Shown here in pieces: positions 8,988-16,574 of a stretch of 64,000 nucleotides of DNA. The notes beneath the pieces were generated by a model that made no database searches, was not told the origin of the DNA, and saw only the letters and a list, made by a program, of their open reading frames with translations. Positions within the stretch are counted from its first letter, which is position 1, and each line of letters starts with the position of its first letter. The DNA comes from Pseudomonas typographi (GTDB taxonomy: Bacteria; Pseudomonadota; Gammaproteobacteria; Pseudomonadales; Pseudomonadaceae). The position numbers were made by a program, and so were the translations under genes. The stretch is taken from positions 62,001 through 126,000 of the forward strand of contig NZ_JAAOCA010000009.1 of the NCBI RefSeq assembly GCF_014694385.1, written 5' to 3'.

Positions 8988-9481
8988 GCCTGGTCCCCGT
9001 GGCCCCGGTAATCGCGCACCAGGCGCACCAGTGCAATGATCGCCAGCATGGCCGCGGCGCTGATCAGCGCCAAGGTCGACAGGCCCGTTGGCCAACGCAG
9101 CACCGGCGTCGGTAGCCAGGCCGAACGTGCGAAAAAGCTGCCGCTGCTGTACAGCAGCCAGCTTGCGACCACCAACAGCCCCGCGTTGGCCAAGCTATCG
9201 AACCAGCGCCGCGCGCGCGCCGGCAGCCACCGCACCAGCCCTTGAAAACGCACGTTTTCATGGCGCAGTTCGGCGATCACGGCACCGATGAAGGTGACCC
9301 AGATGAACGACAACGTGGCAATTTCGAACGACCACTCAAAGCCGTGCAAGTGAAAATAACGCGACAACACTCCCGCCAAGGTAGCCAGCAAGGTGATGCA
9401 GAACATCAGGACCCCCATGCCGCCCAGCACCCGCTCAGGCCATGAGCGGGGCGGCGCATCGGGGTGCAGGGTCAATGGCAT
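8984..9481 (-). CDS. TRAP transporter small permease (DctQ type)
   Basis: A 165-residue inner-membrane protein with four predicted helices, the standard size of DctQ subunits. The conserved segment WSFEIATLSFIWVTFIGAVIAELRHENVR (about 49-77) is characteristic. It lies three bases after the binding-protein gene and overlaps the large permease by ATGA, so the three are co-translated. It bridges the binding protein and the large permease. Confidence 0.9.
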   Translation of the reverse strand: MPLTLHPDAPPRSWPERVLGGMGVLMFCITLLATLAGVLSRYFHLHGFEWSFEIATLSFIWVTFIGAVIAELRHENVRFQGLVRWLPARARRWFDSLANAGLLVVASWLLYSSGSFFARSAWLPTPVLRWPTGLSTLALISAAAMLAIIALVRLVRDYRGHGDQA

Positions 9482-9484
9482 GGC

Positions 9485-10486
9485 TTACTGCCCCTGGGCG
9501 TTTTTGCGCAGGGTGGCGACGAAATCCGCCCCCCACACCTCGCCGAATTGCGTGTACACCGGGCCGACCATGGCTTGGAACGCAGCGCTGTCGACATCGT
9601 TGAACTGCACGCCGTGGGCTTTCATCTGGGTTTGGACCTTGGCGTACACGCTGTCGAGTTGCTCGCGATACCAGGTAGTGGTGTCCGCTGCGGCCTGGTC
9701 CAGTACCTTTTGCTCGGCGGCGGGTAGGGCGTCGTATTTGTCTTTGTTGATGAACCAAAAATTTGCCGACCAAATGTAGTTGGCCATCGACACGTACTTG
9801 GCCACCTCGTACCACTTCTGGTCGTTGAAGTCGCGCAGCTCCGGTTCCACACCATCCACCACGCCCGACTGCAACGAGGTGTACACCTCGCCGAACGGAA
9901 TCGACTGGCCCAATGCGCCCAACTGCTTGATGGTGGCAAGGATCACCGGGTTGGGCGGTGTACGGATCTTCAGCCCGGCCAGGTCTGCGGGCTGGGTGAT
10001 CGGGTGTTTACTGTTGGCGAATTGGCGAAAGCCCGAGTCCAGCGCACCAAGCATCTTGAAACCGTGGGCTTCGCCCGCGCTCAGCAACGTGTGCCCGGCA
10101 GGGCTATCGAGGTAGGCGTGCACGGCCTGGGCGTCCTTGAACAAAAAGGGCAACGACAAAGCATTGAGTTTGGGTTCGATGCCATCTACCGCACCGCCCA
10201 GGCCGATGTCGATGGCGCCTGCGCCTACCGAATCGACGATGGGTGCTTCGTCGCCCAGTTGCCCGTCGGGATATACCTGCACTTGCAGTTCGCCATGAGT
10301 TTGTTTCTCCACCTGTTCGGCGAAGCGGGTCATGGCTTGGTTGACCAGGCTGTCGCTACTGGACGCATGGGCCAAGCGCAAGGTTTCAGCGGCCAGTGCC
10401 TGGCTGGCGATGCCGGCGAGGGCGAGGCTGCCCAGGGCGACGCGCAGGTGGCGAGCCAGGCGGGAAAGCACGGGGTGGTGCGGCAT
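9485..10486 (-). CDS. TRAP transporter substrate-binding protein (DctP type)
   Basis: Periplasmic solute receptor of 333 residues. It has a signal peptide (cleavage near ASQALA-AE) and the DctP-type core: FAEQVEKQTHGELQVQVYPDGQLGD, the binding-pocket Arg in GLKIRTPPNPV (about 182-192), and the QSGVVDGVEPE segment. AGGAG precedes the ATG at 10486. It is the first gene of the operon with both permeases and the aminotransferase. Many members bind organic acids or keto/amino acids; the precise ligand is unknown. Confidence 0.92.
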   Translation of the reverse strand: MPHHPVLSRLARHLRVALGSLALAGIASQALAAETLRLAHASSSDSLVNQAMTRFAEQVEKQTHGELQVQVYPDGQLGDEAPIVDSVGAGAIDIGLGGAVDGIEPKLNALSLPFLFKDAQAVHAYLDSPAGHTLLSAGEAHGFKMLGALDSGFRQFANSKHPITQPADLAGLKIRTPPNPVILATIKQLGALGQSIPFGEVYTSLQSGVVDGVEPELRDFNDQKWYEVAKYVSMANYIWSANFWFINKDKYDALPAAEQKVLDQAAADTTTWYREQLDSVYAKVQTQMKAHGVQFNDVDSAAFQAMVGPVYTQFGEVWGADFVATLRKNAQGQ

Positions 10487-10612
10487 GAAGAGGCTCCTGG
10501 GCGATCATGGTGGGGCCAGACTATCCTGGGCGGCACGTAACAGCGTCAAGCCAACTGCGCTCAAACAGGATTAACGTTTTTTATACGGCTATGCGGATAT
10601 TGATGGCGCTCA

Positions 10613-11512
10613 TCAAACCCGTGTGGCCAACCACATCCACAACGGCAGCGTCAGTGCGGCCAGCACCGTCGACAGGCAGATCGCTGAACTGGCTTTCTGG
10701 CTGTCTTGCAGGGTGCGCGAGAAGCCCAGGGTGTTTACCCCGCACGGGTTGGCCGCCATCAACACCAGCACATTGGTAGGCAGTGGCCCCAGGGCCAGCC
10801 ATTTGCACGCCAGCAGCACGATCAGCGGCATGGCAAACAGCTTGGCAAAGGTGATGCCCAGCGCCGTGCGGCTGGGCTTCAGGGCGAAGCCGGCCAGGTT
10901 TGCCCCCAGCACGATCAAGGCGCACGGCAGCGCCGCCTGTGCCAACCAGTGGGCCAGGTGGTCCAGCGGCCCCGGCAAGCTCAGTTGCGCCAGGTTGAGC
11001 AGTAGCCCACACAGCAGGCCAACGATCGTCGGGTTGGCCAGGCTCTTGACCAGCGTTCGCGGCCGGAACGGCTCGCTGCCCGCCACGGTGCTGTACAGGC
11101 TCTGAAAAGTGAACAACAGCAAGCTGTGCACCGCCAGCACGGTGAACAGCAACACCAGCCCATGGGGGCCGAACAGCGTGGCCACCAGTGGCAGGCCGAT
11201 CAATACGTTGTTACCGAAACACGCGGTAAGGCCGAACGGCGTGGGGTGGCCCACCACCCGGTGGGCGATGACGTTGACACCGGCAAAAATCATCAGCGCC
11301 GGAATGAAAAACGCGCCTAGCACCTTCAGGTCAAGGCCACCGCGTAGCGGGGCGTTGGCCATGCCGGTGAACAACACCATGGGCATGAAAATGTTGAAGG
11401 CCAAGAACGCCAGGGCTTGGTTGGCCCGTGGGTCGAGTACTTGCCGCCGGCCCAGCACATAGCCCAGGATAATTAGCAGGAAAATCGGCAAGATGGCTAC
11501 CGGTACGGCCAC
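10613..11512 (-). CDS. AEC-family (auxin efflux carrier-type) transporter
   Basis: Inner-membrane transporter of 299 residues with about ten helices, starting VAVPVAILPIFLLIILGYVLGRRQ, a typical AEC opening. Other family features are FNIFMPMVLFTGMA and the C-terminal ANPCGVNTLGFSRTLQ, where bacterial AEC proteins have a helix break. I choose a GTG start at 11512 because AGGAG lies nine bases upstream and the protein then has the usual family length; ATG codons at 11551 and 11578 are in frame but lack a ribosome site. It diverges from the aldolase gene across a region holding one TAACC-N3-GGTTA palindrome. The substrate is unknown; members carry malate, malonate or other small acids. Confidence 0.83.
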   Translation of the reverse strand: MAVPVAILPIFLLIILGYVLGRRQVLDPRANQALAFLAFNIFMPMVLFTGMANAPLRGGLDLKVLGAFFIPALMIFAGVNVIAHRVVGHPTPFGLTACFGNNVLIGLPLVATLFGPHGLVLLFTVLAVHSLLLFTFQSLYSTVAGSEPFRPRTLVKSLANPTIVGLLCGLLLNLAQLSLPGPLDHLAHWLAQAALPCALIVLGANLAGFALKPSRTALGITFAKLFAMPLIVLLACKWLALGPLPTNVLVLMAANPCGVNTLGFSRTLQDSQKASSAICLSTVLAALTLPLWMWLATRV

Positions 11513-11824
11513 GGCGAACGGCTCCTGGAAGGTCGAAAAAAGGCCGGCCATTATGGGCCGGGTGGTGGCACTTTGCATGGGTTGCCACTGCGATCTTTTT
11601 TCGCCGCCCGCCGCCCCGGCTATCAGCCCATAACCTGGGGTTAAGGCGTGCGCGTGGCCGCCGCCACGCCATAGGCCGTCGCGACACCTCAGCAAGCACG
11701 GTTGGGTACAAAGAATTGACTAACCCTGCCGGGGTGGCGAACACTTTGCCCACGCGCCGCCAGAGCGCCTGCCCGGCTTTTCGTTTCTGCTGCCCCATTA
11801 CACCCCCACCTCAGGAGCCCACGC
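11513..11824. other. Divergent promoter region between the AEC transporter and class II aldolase
   Basis: About 310 bases without a convincing gene. It carries the palindrome at 11631-11643 (listed separately) and the AGGAG ribosome site of the aldolase. If the AEC protein in fact began at 11578, the gap would shrink slightly. No other recognised sites. Confidence 0.4.
11631..11643. promoter_or_regulatory. TAACC-N3-GGTTA palindrome, copy 1 (candidate LysR-type operator)
   Basis: TAACCTGGGGTTA is a perfect five-base dyad around TGG and fits the LysR T-N11-A rule. It sits between the divergent AEC transporter and class II aldolase genes. The same dyad recurs at 14559-14571 and 23507-23519. Confidence 0.5.
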
Positions 11825-12571
11825 ATGTTCAACATCCCGCCCGCCGAGTGGCAAGCACGTTGTGATTTGGCGGCGCTGTACCGGTTGGTAGCCTATTACC
11901 GCATGACCGATCTGATCGACACGCACATTACCCTGCGCGTGCCAGGCAGTGGCCAGCACTTTTTGATCAACCGCTACGGCGTGCCTTTCGAGCACATGCG
12001 CGCCAGCGACTTGGTGCTGATCGACTTCGAAGGTAACCCGGTGCCTGGGCCGTTCGGGGTGCAGCGGGTGAATACCGCAGGCTTCGTGATTCATTCGGCC
12101 ATTCATGCCACGCGGGCCGACATGCACTGCGTGATCCACACTCACACCGCTGCCGGCATGGCCGTGGCCGCGCAGCGCGATGGTTTGCTGCCGCTGACTC
12201 AGCACGCGCTGAAGTTCTATGGCCACTTGGCATACCACACCTATGAGGGCATTGCCTTGTCGTTGGATGAGCGTGAACGCTTGGTGGCGGACCTCGGCCC
12301 GCACAAGGCGATGATCTTACGCAACCACGGCCTACTCGCCGGCGGCGCCAGCGTGGCCGAAGCCTTCCATGAGATCTACTTTCTCGAGCGCGCCTGCCAA
12401 GCCCAAGTGCAGGCCATGGCCGGCGCTGCGGCCTTGGTACAGCCCAGCGAAGCGGTATGCCGGCACACCGCTGAACAATTCCGCGACGACGAGGCCGCGG
12501 GCATCATCGACTTGGCCTGGGAGGCCGCGTTGAGCTTGATCGAACCCCAGCGGGCGCAATGGTGTGCATGA
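11825..12571 (+). CDS. Class II aldolase/adducin family protein
   Basis: Cytosolic zinc-dependent aldolase-fold protein of 248 residues. The metal ligands are visible as HTHTAAG near 104-106 and a C-terminal His in ILRNHGLLAGG near 166. The general pattern of residues 14-45 (LAALYRLVAYYRMTDLIDTHITLRVPG) is typical of the adducin-like branch that is often annotated without substrate. AGGAG precedes the ATG. It is divergent from the AEC transporter and may act on the compound that transporter moves. The reaction (aldol cleavage or decarboxylation) cannot be fixed. Confidence 0.86.
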   Translation: MFNIPPAEWQARCDLAALYRLVAYYRMTDLIDTHITLRVPGSGQHFLINRYGVPFEHMRASDLVLIDFEGNPVPGPFGVQRVNTAGFVIHSAIHATRADMHCVIHTHTAAGMAVAAQRDGLLPLTQHALKFYGHLAYHTYEGIALSLDERERLVADLGPHKAMILRNHGLLAGGASVAEAFHEIYFLERACQAQVQAMAGAAALVQPSEAVCRHTAEQFRDDEAAGIIDLAWEAALSLIEPQRAQWCA

Positions 12572-12588
12572 CCGCTGGTCGGTTAAAG

Positions 12589-12609
12589 CACCGCCACGGT
12601 GAACTTTTT
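12589..12609 (+). terminator. Weak terminator after the class II aldolase gene
   Basis: CACCG (12589-12593), loop CCA, CGGTG (12597-12601), then AACTTTTTA. It is a short stem with five T's, 18 bases after the stop codon. The rest of the 291-base gap up to 12862 shows no gene. Confidence 0.45.
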
Positions 12610-12862
12610 ATACCTCCGGCCGGGGTGGTTAGCCAGAAAAACGGCGCCGGGTGCCCATGGCGCTGCCCTATGTGGCGGGGCTTGGGCCAGAGCGCTCGGC
12701 TAAAAGGGTCACTGGCAACGTAGTGGCATAAGTGTAGCCCTTGGGGATTTCGACGTTTTTATGGCGCCATTAAATAGTTAAGGTTAAGCTGGCGCATCCG
12801 ATAACCAGGTTGAACCCGCCGCGAGCACCCCTCGCGCCAACCTTTTTGCCGGAGCCGCCGCC

Positions 12863-13534
12863 ATGATCGCACTCGACACTTGGAACCTGAGCATCCCCGT
12901 TGGTACACCTGCTGCTACCGTTTCGACCCAGGCCCTGATGAGCGGCTATGCCGATACCTACTTCAAGTCGGGCAATACGCTGTTTTTCTGGGCCCCGGTC
13001 ACCGGTGGCAAAACCGCCAATGCCAAATATGCCCGCAGCGAGCTGCGAGAAACCCATGCCGACGGCAGCGTTTACAACTGGCAATATCGCGATGCCGATA
13101 ACATGTTGCGCGCGGCTGTGGCGGTTAACCAAGTGCCCTCCGCTGGCAAAATCGTGATCGGCCAGATCCACTGCTATGGCAGCACCGAGCCGATGCTCAA
13201 GCTTGAGTACCAATACAAGGACGCCAAGCGCCTGGGCAACATCGTGGTGAAGTTTCGCACCACGCCGGATGCCGAGCCCACGGTTATCACCGTGGCGCAG
13301 CTAGTGCCGATGAACACGCGCTTCACCTACACCATTCACCTCACGCCCGCTGGCAACCTCACGGTGAACGCTTTCAACTACCAATGGAACGTGAAGGTAG
13401 ACCCCAGTTGGGCAGCCAAGTCGCTGTACTTCAAGGCTGGCGTCTACACCCAGGACGACACCGGTTACGCCACCGAAGGCGGTGCGGCGACCTTTTACAA
13501 GTTGGCAATCGACCACACCGTGAAGGGCGCCTGA
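12863..13534 (+). CDS. Polysaccharide lyase family 7 alginate lyase
   Basis: A 223-residue PL7 enzyme that cleaves alginate (mannuronate/guluronate polymer) by beta-elimination. All three family signatures are present: RSELRE at 58-63, QIH at 101-103 and YFKAGVYTQ at 189-197; the last carries the catalytic Tyr. The Ile in QIH is usually associated with cleavage next to guluronate. There is no signal peptide; the protein opens directly with the jelly-roll strand MIALDTWNLSIPVG. GGAG precedes the ATG. It stands alone, away from any alginate synthesis genes in this window, so it is either cytosolic or exported by a non-Sec route. Confidence 0.93.
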   Translation: MIALDTWNLSIPVGTPAATVSTQALMSGYADTYFKSGNTLFFWAPVTGGKTANAKYARSELRETHADGSVYNWQYRDADNMLRAAVAVNQVPSAGKIVIGQIHCYGSTEPMLKLEYQYKDAKRLGNIVVKFRTTPDAEPTVITVAQLVPMNTRFTYTIHLTPAGNLTVNAFNYQWNVKVDPSWAAKSLYFKAGVYTQDDTGYATEGGAATFYKLAIDHTVKGA

Positions 13535-13592
13535 GTCACCTGCGCAGGCTTATCGTATAGTGGGCAGCTTTCAGGCCTTGCCGTGAGCGCCC

Positions 13593-14522
13593 ATGCAAAC
13601 CCTCAACCTGCGCCAGATCGAAGTGTTCCGCGCGGTGATGATCACCGGTTCCATCAATGGGGCGGCGCAGTTGCTGCTGGTGTCGCAACCGGCGGTCAGC
13701 CGCATGCTCTCGCACACCGAGTCGCGCATCGGCTTCCAGCTGTTCGAGCGGATCAAAGGCCGCTTGTACCCCTCGCCCGAGGCGCGGCGGCTGTTCCACG
13801 ACGTGGAGGCGGTGTACCGCAACATCCAACGGGTCAACACCACCTTGCTCGACCTGCAGCAGCAGCGCCGTGGGATATTGCGTCTGGTCAGCAGCCCGAG
13901 CCTGGGCCACCAATTAGTGCCCGACGCGCTGGCGGCGTTTCGCCAGGGCCACGAGGGTTTGCGCATCAGCCTTGAATGCCTGCGCCATACGCTGCTACGT
14001 GACCGGTTACTCGATCATCAAGCGGACCTCGGCATCTCGCTGTTCCCGGTGGACCACCCGAATTTGCGCGCGGTACCGCTGAGCGACATCCGCGTGCTGC
14101 TGGTTTGCCCGGCCGGGCATCCGCTGCTGGGACTGGAGCCGGCTGCGCTGGCCGCGGCCCTGGTTGGCTACCCTGTGGTCGGCTACCCGCCAGGCACGCC
14201 CTTCTACGGCATCATGCAACCGGCATTCGAGCGCGCGGGCTTGCCCTATGCGCCGCACCTGGAGGTTGACTCGCCGCACCACGCCTGCGCGCTGGTGCGC
14301 AATGGGGTGGGGGTGGCGATGGTCGACGAGATTTCCTACCGCGCCGCCGACACCACCCGCATGGCGGTGCTGCCATTCATGGGTGAGGCGCGCCTGACCG
14401 TAAGCCTGGTGCATGTGCGCCACGAGCCGTTGGCGCAGTTGGCGCTGGCGTTCGTAAAGCAACTGCGGCGCACATTACAGGACAATGGCCTGGCGCTGAC
14501 CGGTGCTGCCCAACCTGTGTGA
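13593..14522 (+). CDS. LysR-family transcriptional regulator
   Basis: Regulator of 309 residues with an N-terminal winged helix (LNLRQIEVFRAVMITGSINGAA, then VSQPAVSRMLSHTESRIGFQLFER) and a LysR effector domain. It reads into the D-amino-acid derivative operon, which begins 135 bases after its stop. The intergenic palindrome at 14559-14571 has the LysR-type T-N11-A form, so this protein is the best local candidate to bind it and the two sister sites. It resembles the family members next to amino-acid catabolic genes. The effector is unknown; an N-carbamoyl or free D-amino acid is a reasonable guess. Confidence 0.88.
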   Translation: MQTLNLRQIEVFRAVMITGSINGAAQLLLVSQPAVSRMLSHTESRIGFQLFERIKGRLYPSPEARRLFHDVEAVYRNIQRVNTTLLDLQQQRRGILRLVSSPSLGHQLVPDALAAFRQGHEGLRISLECLRHTLLRDRLLDHQADLGISLFPVDHPNLRAVPLSDIRVLLVCPAGHPLLGLEPAALAAALVGYPVVGYPPGTPFYGIMQPAFERAGLPYAPHLEVDSPHHACALVRNGVGVAMVDEISYRAADTTRMAVLPFMGEARLTVSLVHVRHEPLAQLALAFVKQLRRTLQDNGLALTGAAQPV

Positions 14523-14558
14523 GCGTTCGCTGTGGTCAAGGGCAGAACGCCCATCCCT

Positions 14559-14571
14559 TAACCAAAGGTTA
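14559..14571. promoter_or_regulatory. TAACC-N3-GGTTA palindrome, copy 2 (candidate operator of the D-amino-acid operon)
   Basis: TAACCAAAGGTTA, extended to a six-base dyad by flanking T and A (14558-14572). It lies 86 bases before the N-carbamoyl-D-amino-acid hydrolase start and directly downstream of a LysR gene. It is the most symmetrical of the three copies. Confidence 0.55.
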
Positions 14572-14657
14572 ACCCCACCCGCTACATTGGCATATGACTT
14601 CGCCACGCCGGCTTCCCACAATGGCCCTAGCCCCCCAGCCATTCGCAGGAGCCCGCC

Positions 14658-15578
14658 ATGCGCAACCTTCACGTCGGCGCTGCCCAATTGGGCGCCATCC
14701 AAAAAAACGACAGCAGGGCCAGTGTGGTCGCGCGTATGTTGGCCTTGCTTGAGCAGGCCCGCACCCGCGGCTGTGAACTGGTGGTGTTCCCGGAACTGGC
14801 GCTGACCACGTTCTTTCCCCGTTGGTACATGCCCGACCCCGCCGAGGTCGACACCTGGTTCGAGCGCGACATGCCCAACGCCGCCACCCAGCCACTGTTC
14901 GATTTCAGCCGCGAGCAGGGTATCGCCCTCTCGTTCGGTTACGCGGAGCTGACCCCGGAAGGCCGGCATTTCAATACGTCTATCCTCACCGACCGCCAGG
15001 GCAACATCGTGGGCAAATACCGCAAGGTGCACCTGCCCGGCCACGTCGAATACGACACCGAGCGCGACTTCCAACACCTGGAAAAACGCTATTTCGAGCC
15101 AGGCGACCTGGGCTTTCCCACCTTCGCCAACGAAGGGGCGATCATGGGCATGTGCATTTGCAACGACCGCCGCTGGCCGGAAACCTATCGGGTGATGGGC
15201 TTGCGAGGGGTGGAACTGATCACCCTGGGTTACAACACGCCGTCGATCAATTCCCAGCGCCGCACCGAAGGGCAACAGCAGCGCCTGTTCCATTCGCAGT
15301 TGGTGATGCAGGCCGGCGCCTACCAGAACGCCACCTGGGTGGTGGGCGTGGCCAAGGCCGGGGTAGAGGATGGCTTCCCATTGATGGGCGGCAGCGTGAT
15401 CATCGACCCGAACGGGTTCATATGTGCCCAGGCGGCCGGCGAGGGTGACGAGTTGATCGACCATGTATGCGACATGGACGAATGCAACTTTGGCAAAACC
15501 ACGATTTTCGACTTCGCCCGGCACCGGCGTATCGAGCATTATGGGCCTATCACCGCGCAAACCGGCGTCGAGCGCTGA
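14658..15578 (+). CDS. N-carbamoyl-D-amino-acid hydrolase (D-carbamoylase)
   Basis: Cytosolic nitrilase-superfamily amidase that splits N-carbamoyl-D-amino acids into D-amino acid, CO2 and ammonia. The length of 306 residues matches known D-carbamoylases (about 304). The Glu-Lys-Cys triad is clear: E46 in VVFPELALT, K123 in KYRKVHLPGHVEY, and C168 in MGMCICNDRRWPE. The YNTPSINSQRR segment near 191 is also typical of this branch and separates it from general nitrilases. It heads an operon with D-amino-acid aminotransferase, a peptide-type importer and a deacylase. No hydantoinase is present in the window, so the carbamoyl substrate must come from outside or from elsewhere in the genome. Confidence 0.9.
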   Translation: MRNLHVGAAQLGAIQKNDSRASVVARMLALLEQARTRGCELVVFPELALTTFFPRWYMPDPAEVDTWFERDMPNAATQPLFDFSREQGIALSFGYAELTPEGRHFNTSILTDRQGNIVGKYRKVHLPGHVEYDTERDFQHLEKRYFEPGDLGFPTFANEGAIMGMCICNDRRWPETYRVMGLRGVELITLGYNTPSINSQRRTEGQQQRLFHSQLVMQAGAYQNATWVVGVAKAGVEDGFPLMGGSVIIDPNGFICAQAAGEGDELIDHVCDMDECNFGKTTIFDFARHRRIEHYGPITAQTGVER

Positions 15579-15606
15579 GCGGCAACCCACGATCAAGGAG
15601 CGCCCC

Positions 15607-16461
15607 ATGCGCACTGTTTACCTGAACGGCGCATACCTGCCCGAGGACCAAGCGAACATTTCGGTGTTCGACCGCGGTTTCATGTTCGCCGACAGCATCT
15701 ACGAAGTCACCGCCGTGCTCGACGGCAAGCTGGTGGATTACCAACGCCACCGTGGGCGCTTGCGCCGCTCGCTGGCGGCGTTGGGGCTGCCGTTCGGGCT
15801 GGACGACGCACAACTGCTACAGGTGCACCGCGACTTGATCCAGCGTAACCAACTGGGCGAGGGCTTGGTATACCTGCAGGTCAGCCGTGGCGCTGCGGAC
15901 CGCAACTTTTTGTTCCCCGCTGCCGGCACGCCACCGACGGTGGTGCTGTACACCCAGGCCAAAGCGATCATCGACAGCCCCCTGGCCCAGCGTGGCCTGG
16001 TGCTGATCAGCCTACCCGACCTGCGCTGGGGGCGCTCTGACATCAAGACCACCCAGTTGCTGTACGCCTGCATGGCCAAGGAGCAGGCCCGCGCCCAAGG
16101 CGCCGACGATGCCTGGTTGGTCCGTGATGGCTGCGTGACAGAAGGCAGTTCGAACAACGCCTTTATCGTGACTGCCAACGGCAGTGTGGTCACCCGCCCA
16201 CTGTCCACTGCCTTGTTGCCCGGCACCACCCGTGATGCGCTGCTGGCGCTGGTGCAGGCCGAGGGCCTGCGCCTGGAAGAGCGTGCGTTCACGGTCGAAG
16301 AAGCCTTGGCCGCGAGCGAGGCGTTCATCAGCTCGAGCAGCTCGTTCATCTACCCGGTGGTGCGCCTGGACGGTCAGCCGATCGGCCACGGCACCCCCGG
16401 GCCGCTGGCTCAGCGCCTGCGCGCGCTGTACATCGAACACGCCTACGCCAGCCTCGGCTGA
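15607..16461 (+). CDS. D-amino acid aminotransferase (class IV PLP enzyme)
   Basis: PLP-dependent transaminase, 284 residues, the normal size for D-alanine aminotransferases. It opens MRTVYLNGAYLPEDQANISV with the family FDRGFMFADSIYE stretch (21-33). The Schiff-base lysine is K147 in GRSDIKTTQLLYACMAK, and the cofactor Glu is E179 in CVTEGSSNN. AAGGAG ends six bases before the ATG at 15607; a longer in-frame reading overlaps the upstream gene without support. It is 28 bases behind the D-carbamoylase, so the pair would turn N-carbamoyl-D-amino acids into 2-oxo acids. Branched-chain aminotransferase is the other class IV possibility, but the context argues for D-specificity. Confidence 0.87.
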   Translation: MRTVYLNGAYLPEDQANISVFDRGFMFADSIYEVTAVLDGKLVDYQRHRGRLRRSLAALGLPFGLDDAQLLQVHRDLIQRNQLGEGLVYLQVSRGAADRNFLFPAAGTPPTVVLYTQAKAIIDSPLAQRGLVLISLPDLRWGRSDIKTTQLLYACMAKEQARAQGADDAWLVRDGCVTEGSSNNAFIVTANGSVVTRPLSTALLPGTTRDALLALVQAEGLRLEERAFTVEEALAASEAFISSSSSFIYPVVRLDGQPIGHGTPGPLAQRLRALYIEHAYASLG

Positions 16462-16476
16462 GGCCGATACACCCCG

Positions 16477-16502
16477 GCGCCCGGCCCACAAGAGGCCGGC
16501 GC
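16477..16502 (+). other. Intercistronic hairpin before the ABC binding-protein gene
   Basis: CCGGCC (16481-16486) pairs with GGCCGG (16494-16499) across a seven-base loop, with a further GCG/CGC below a bulge. No T-run follows. It lies in the 113-base gap in front of the substrate-binding protein and could be a processing or stabilising element. Confidence 0.3.
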
Positions 16503-16574
16503 TAGCCTGTCGCGTTAGCGCTTTACCCTTCTGCCGCCGAACCTTGATGAGTCTTTGCCAAAGGAACGACGACC

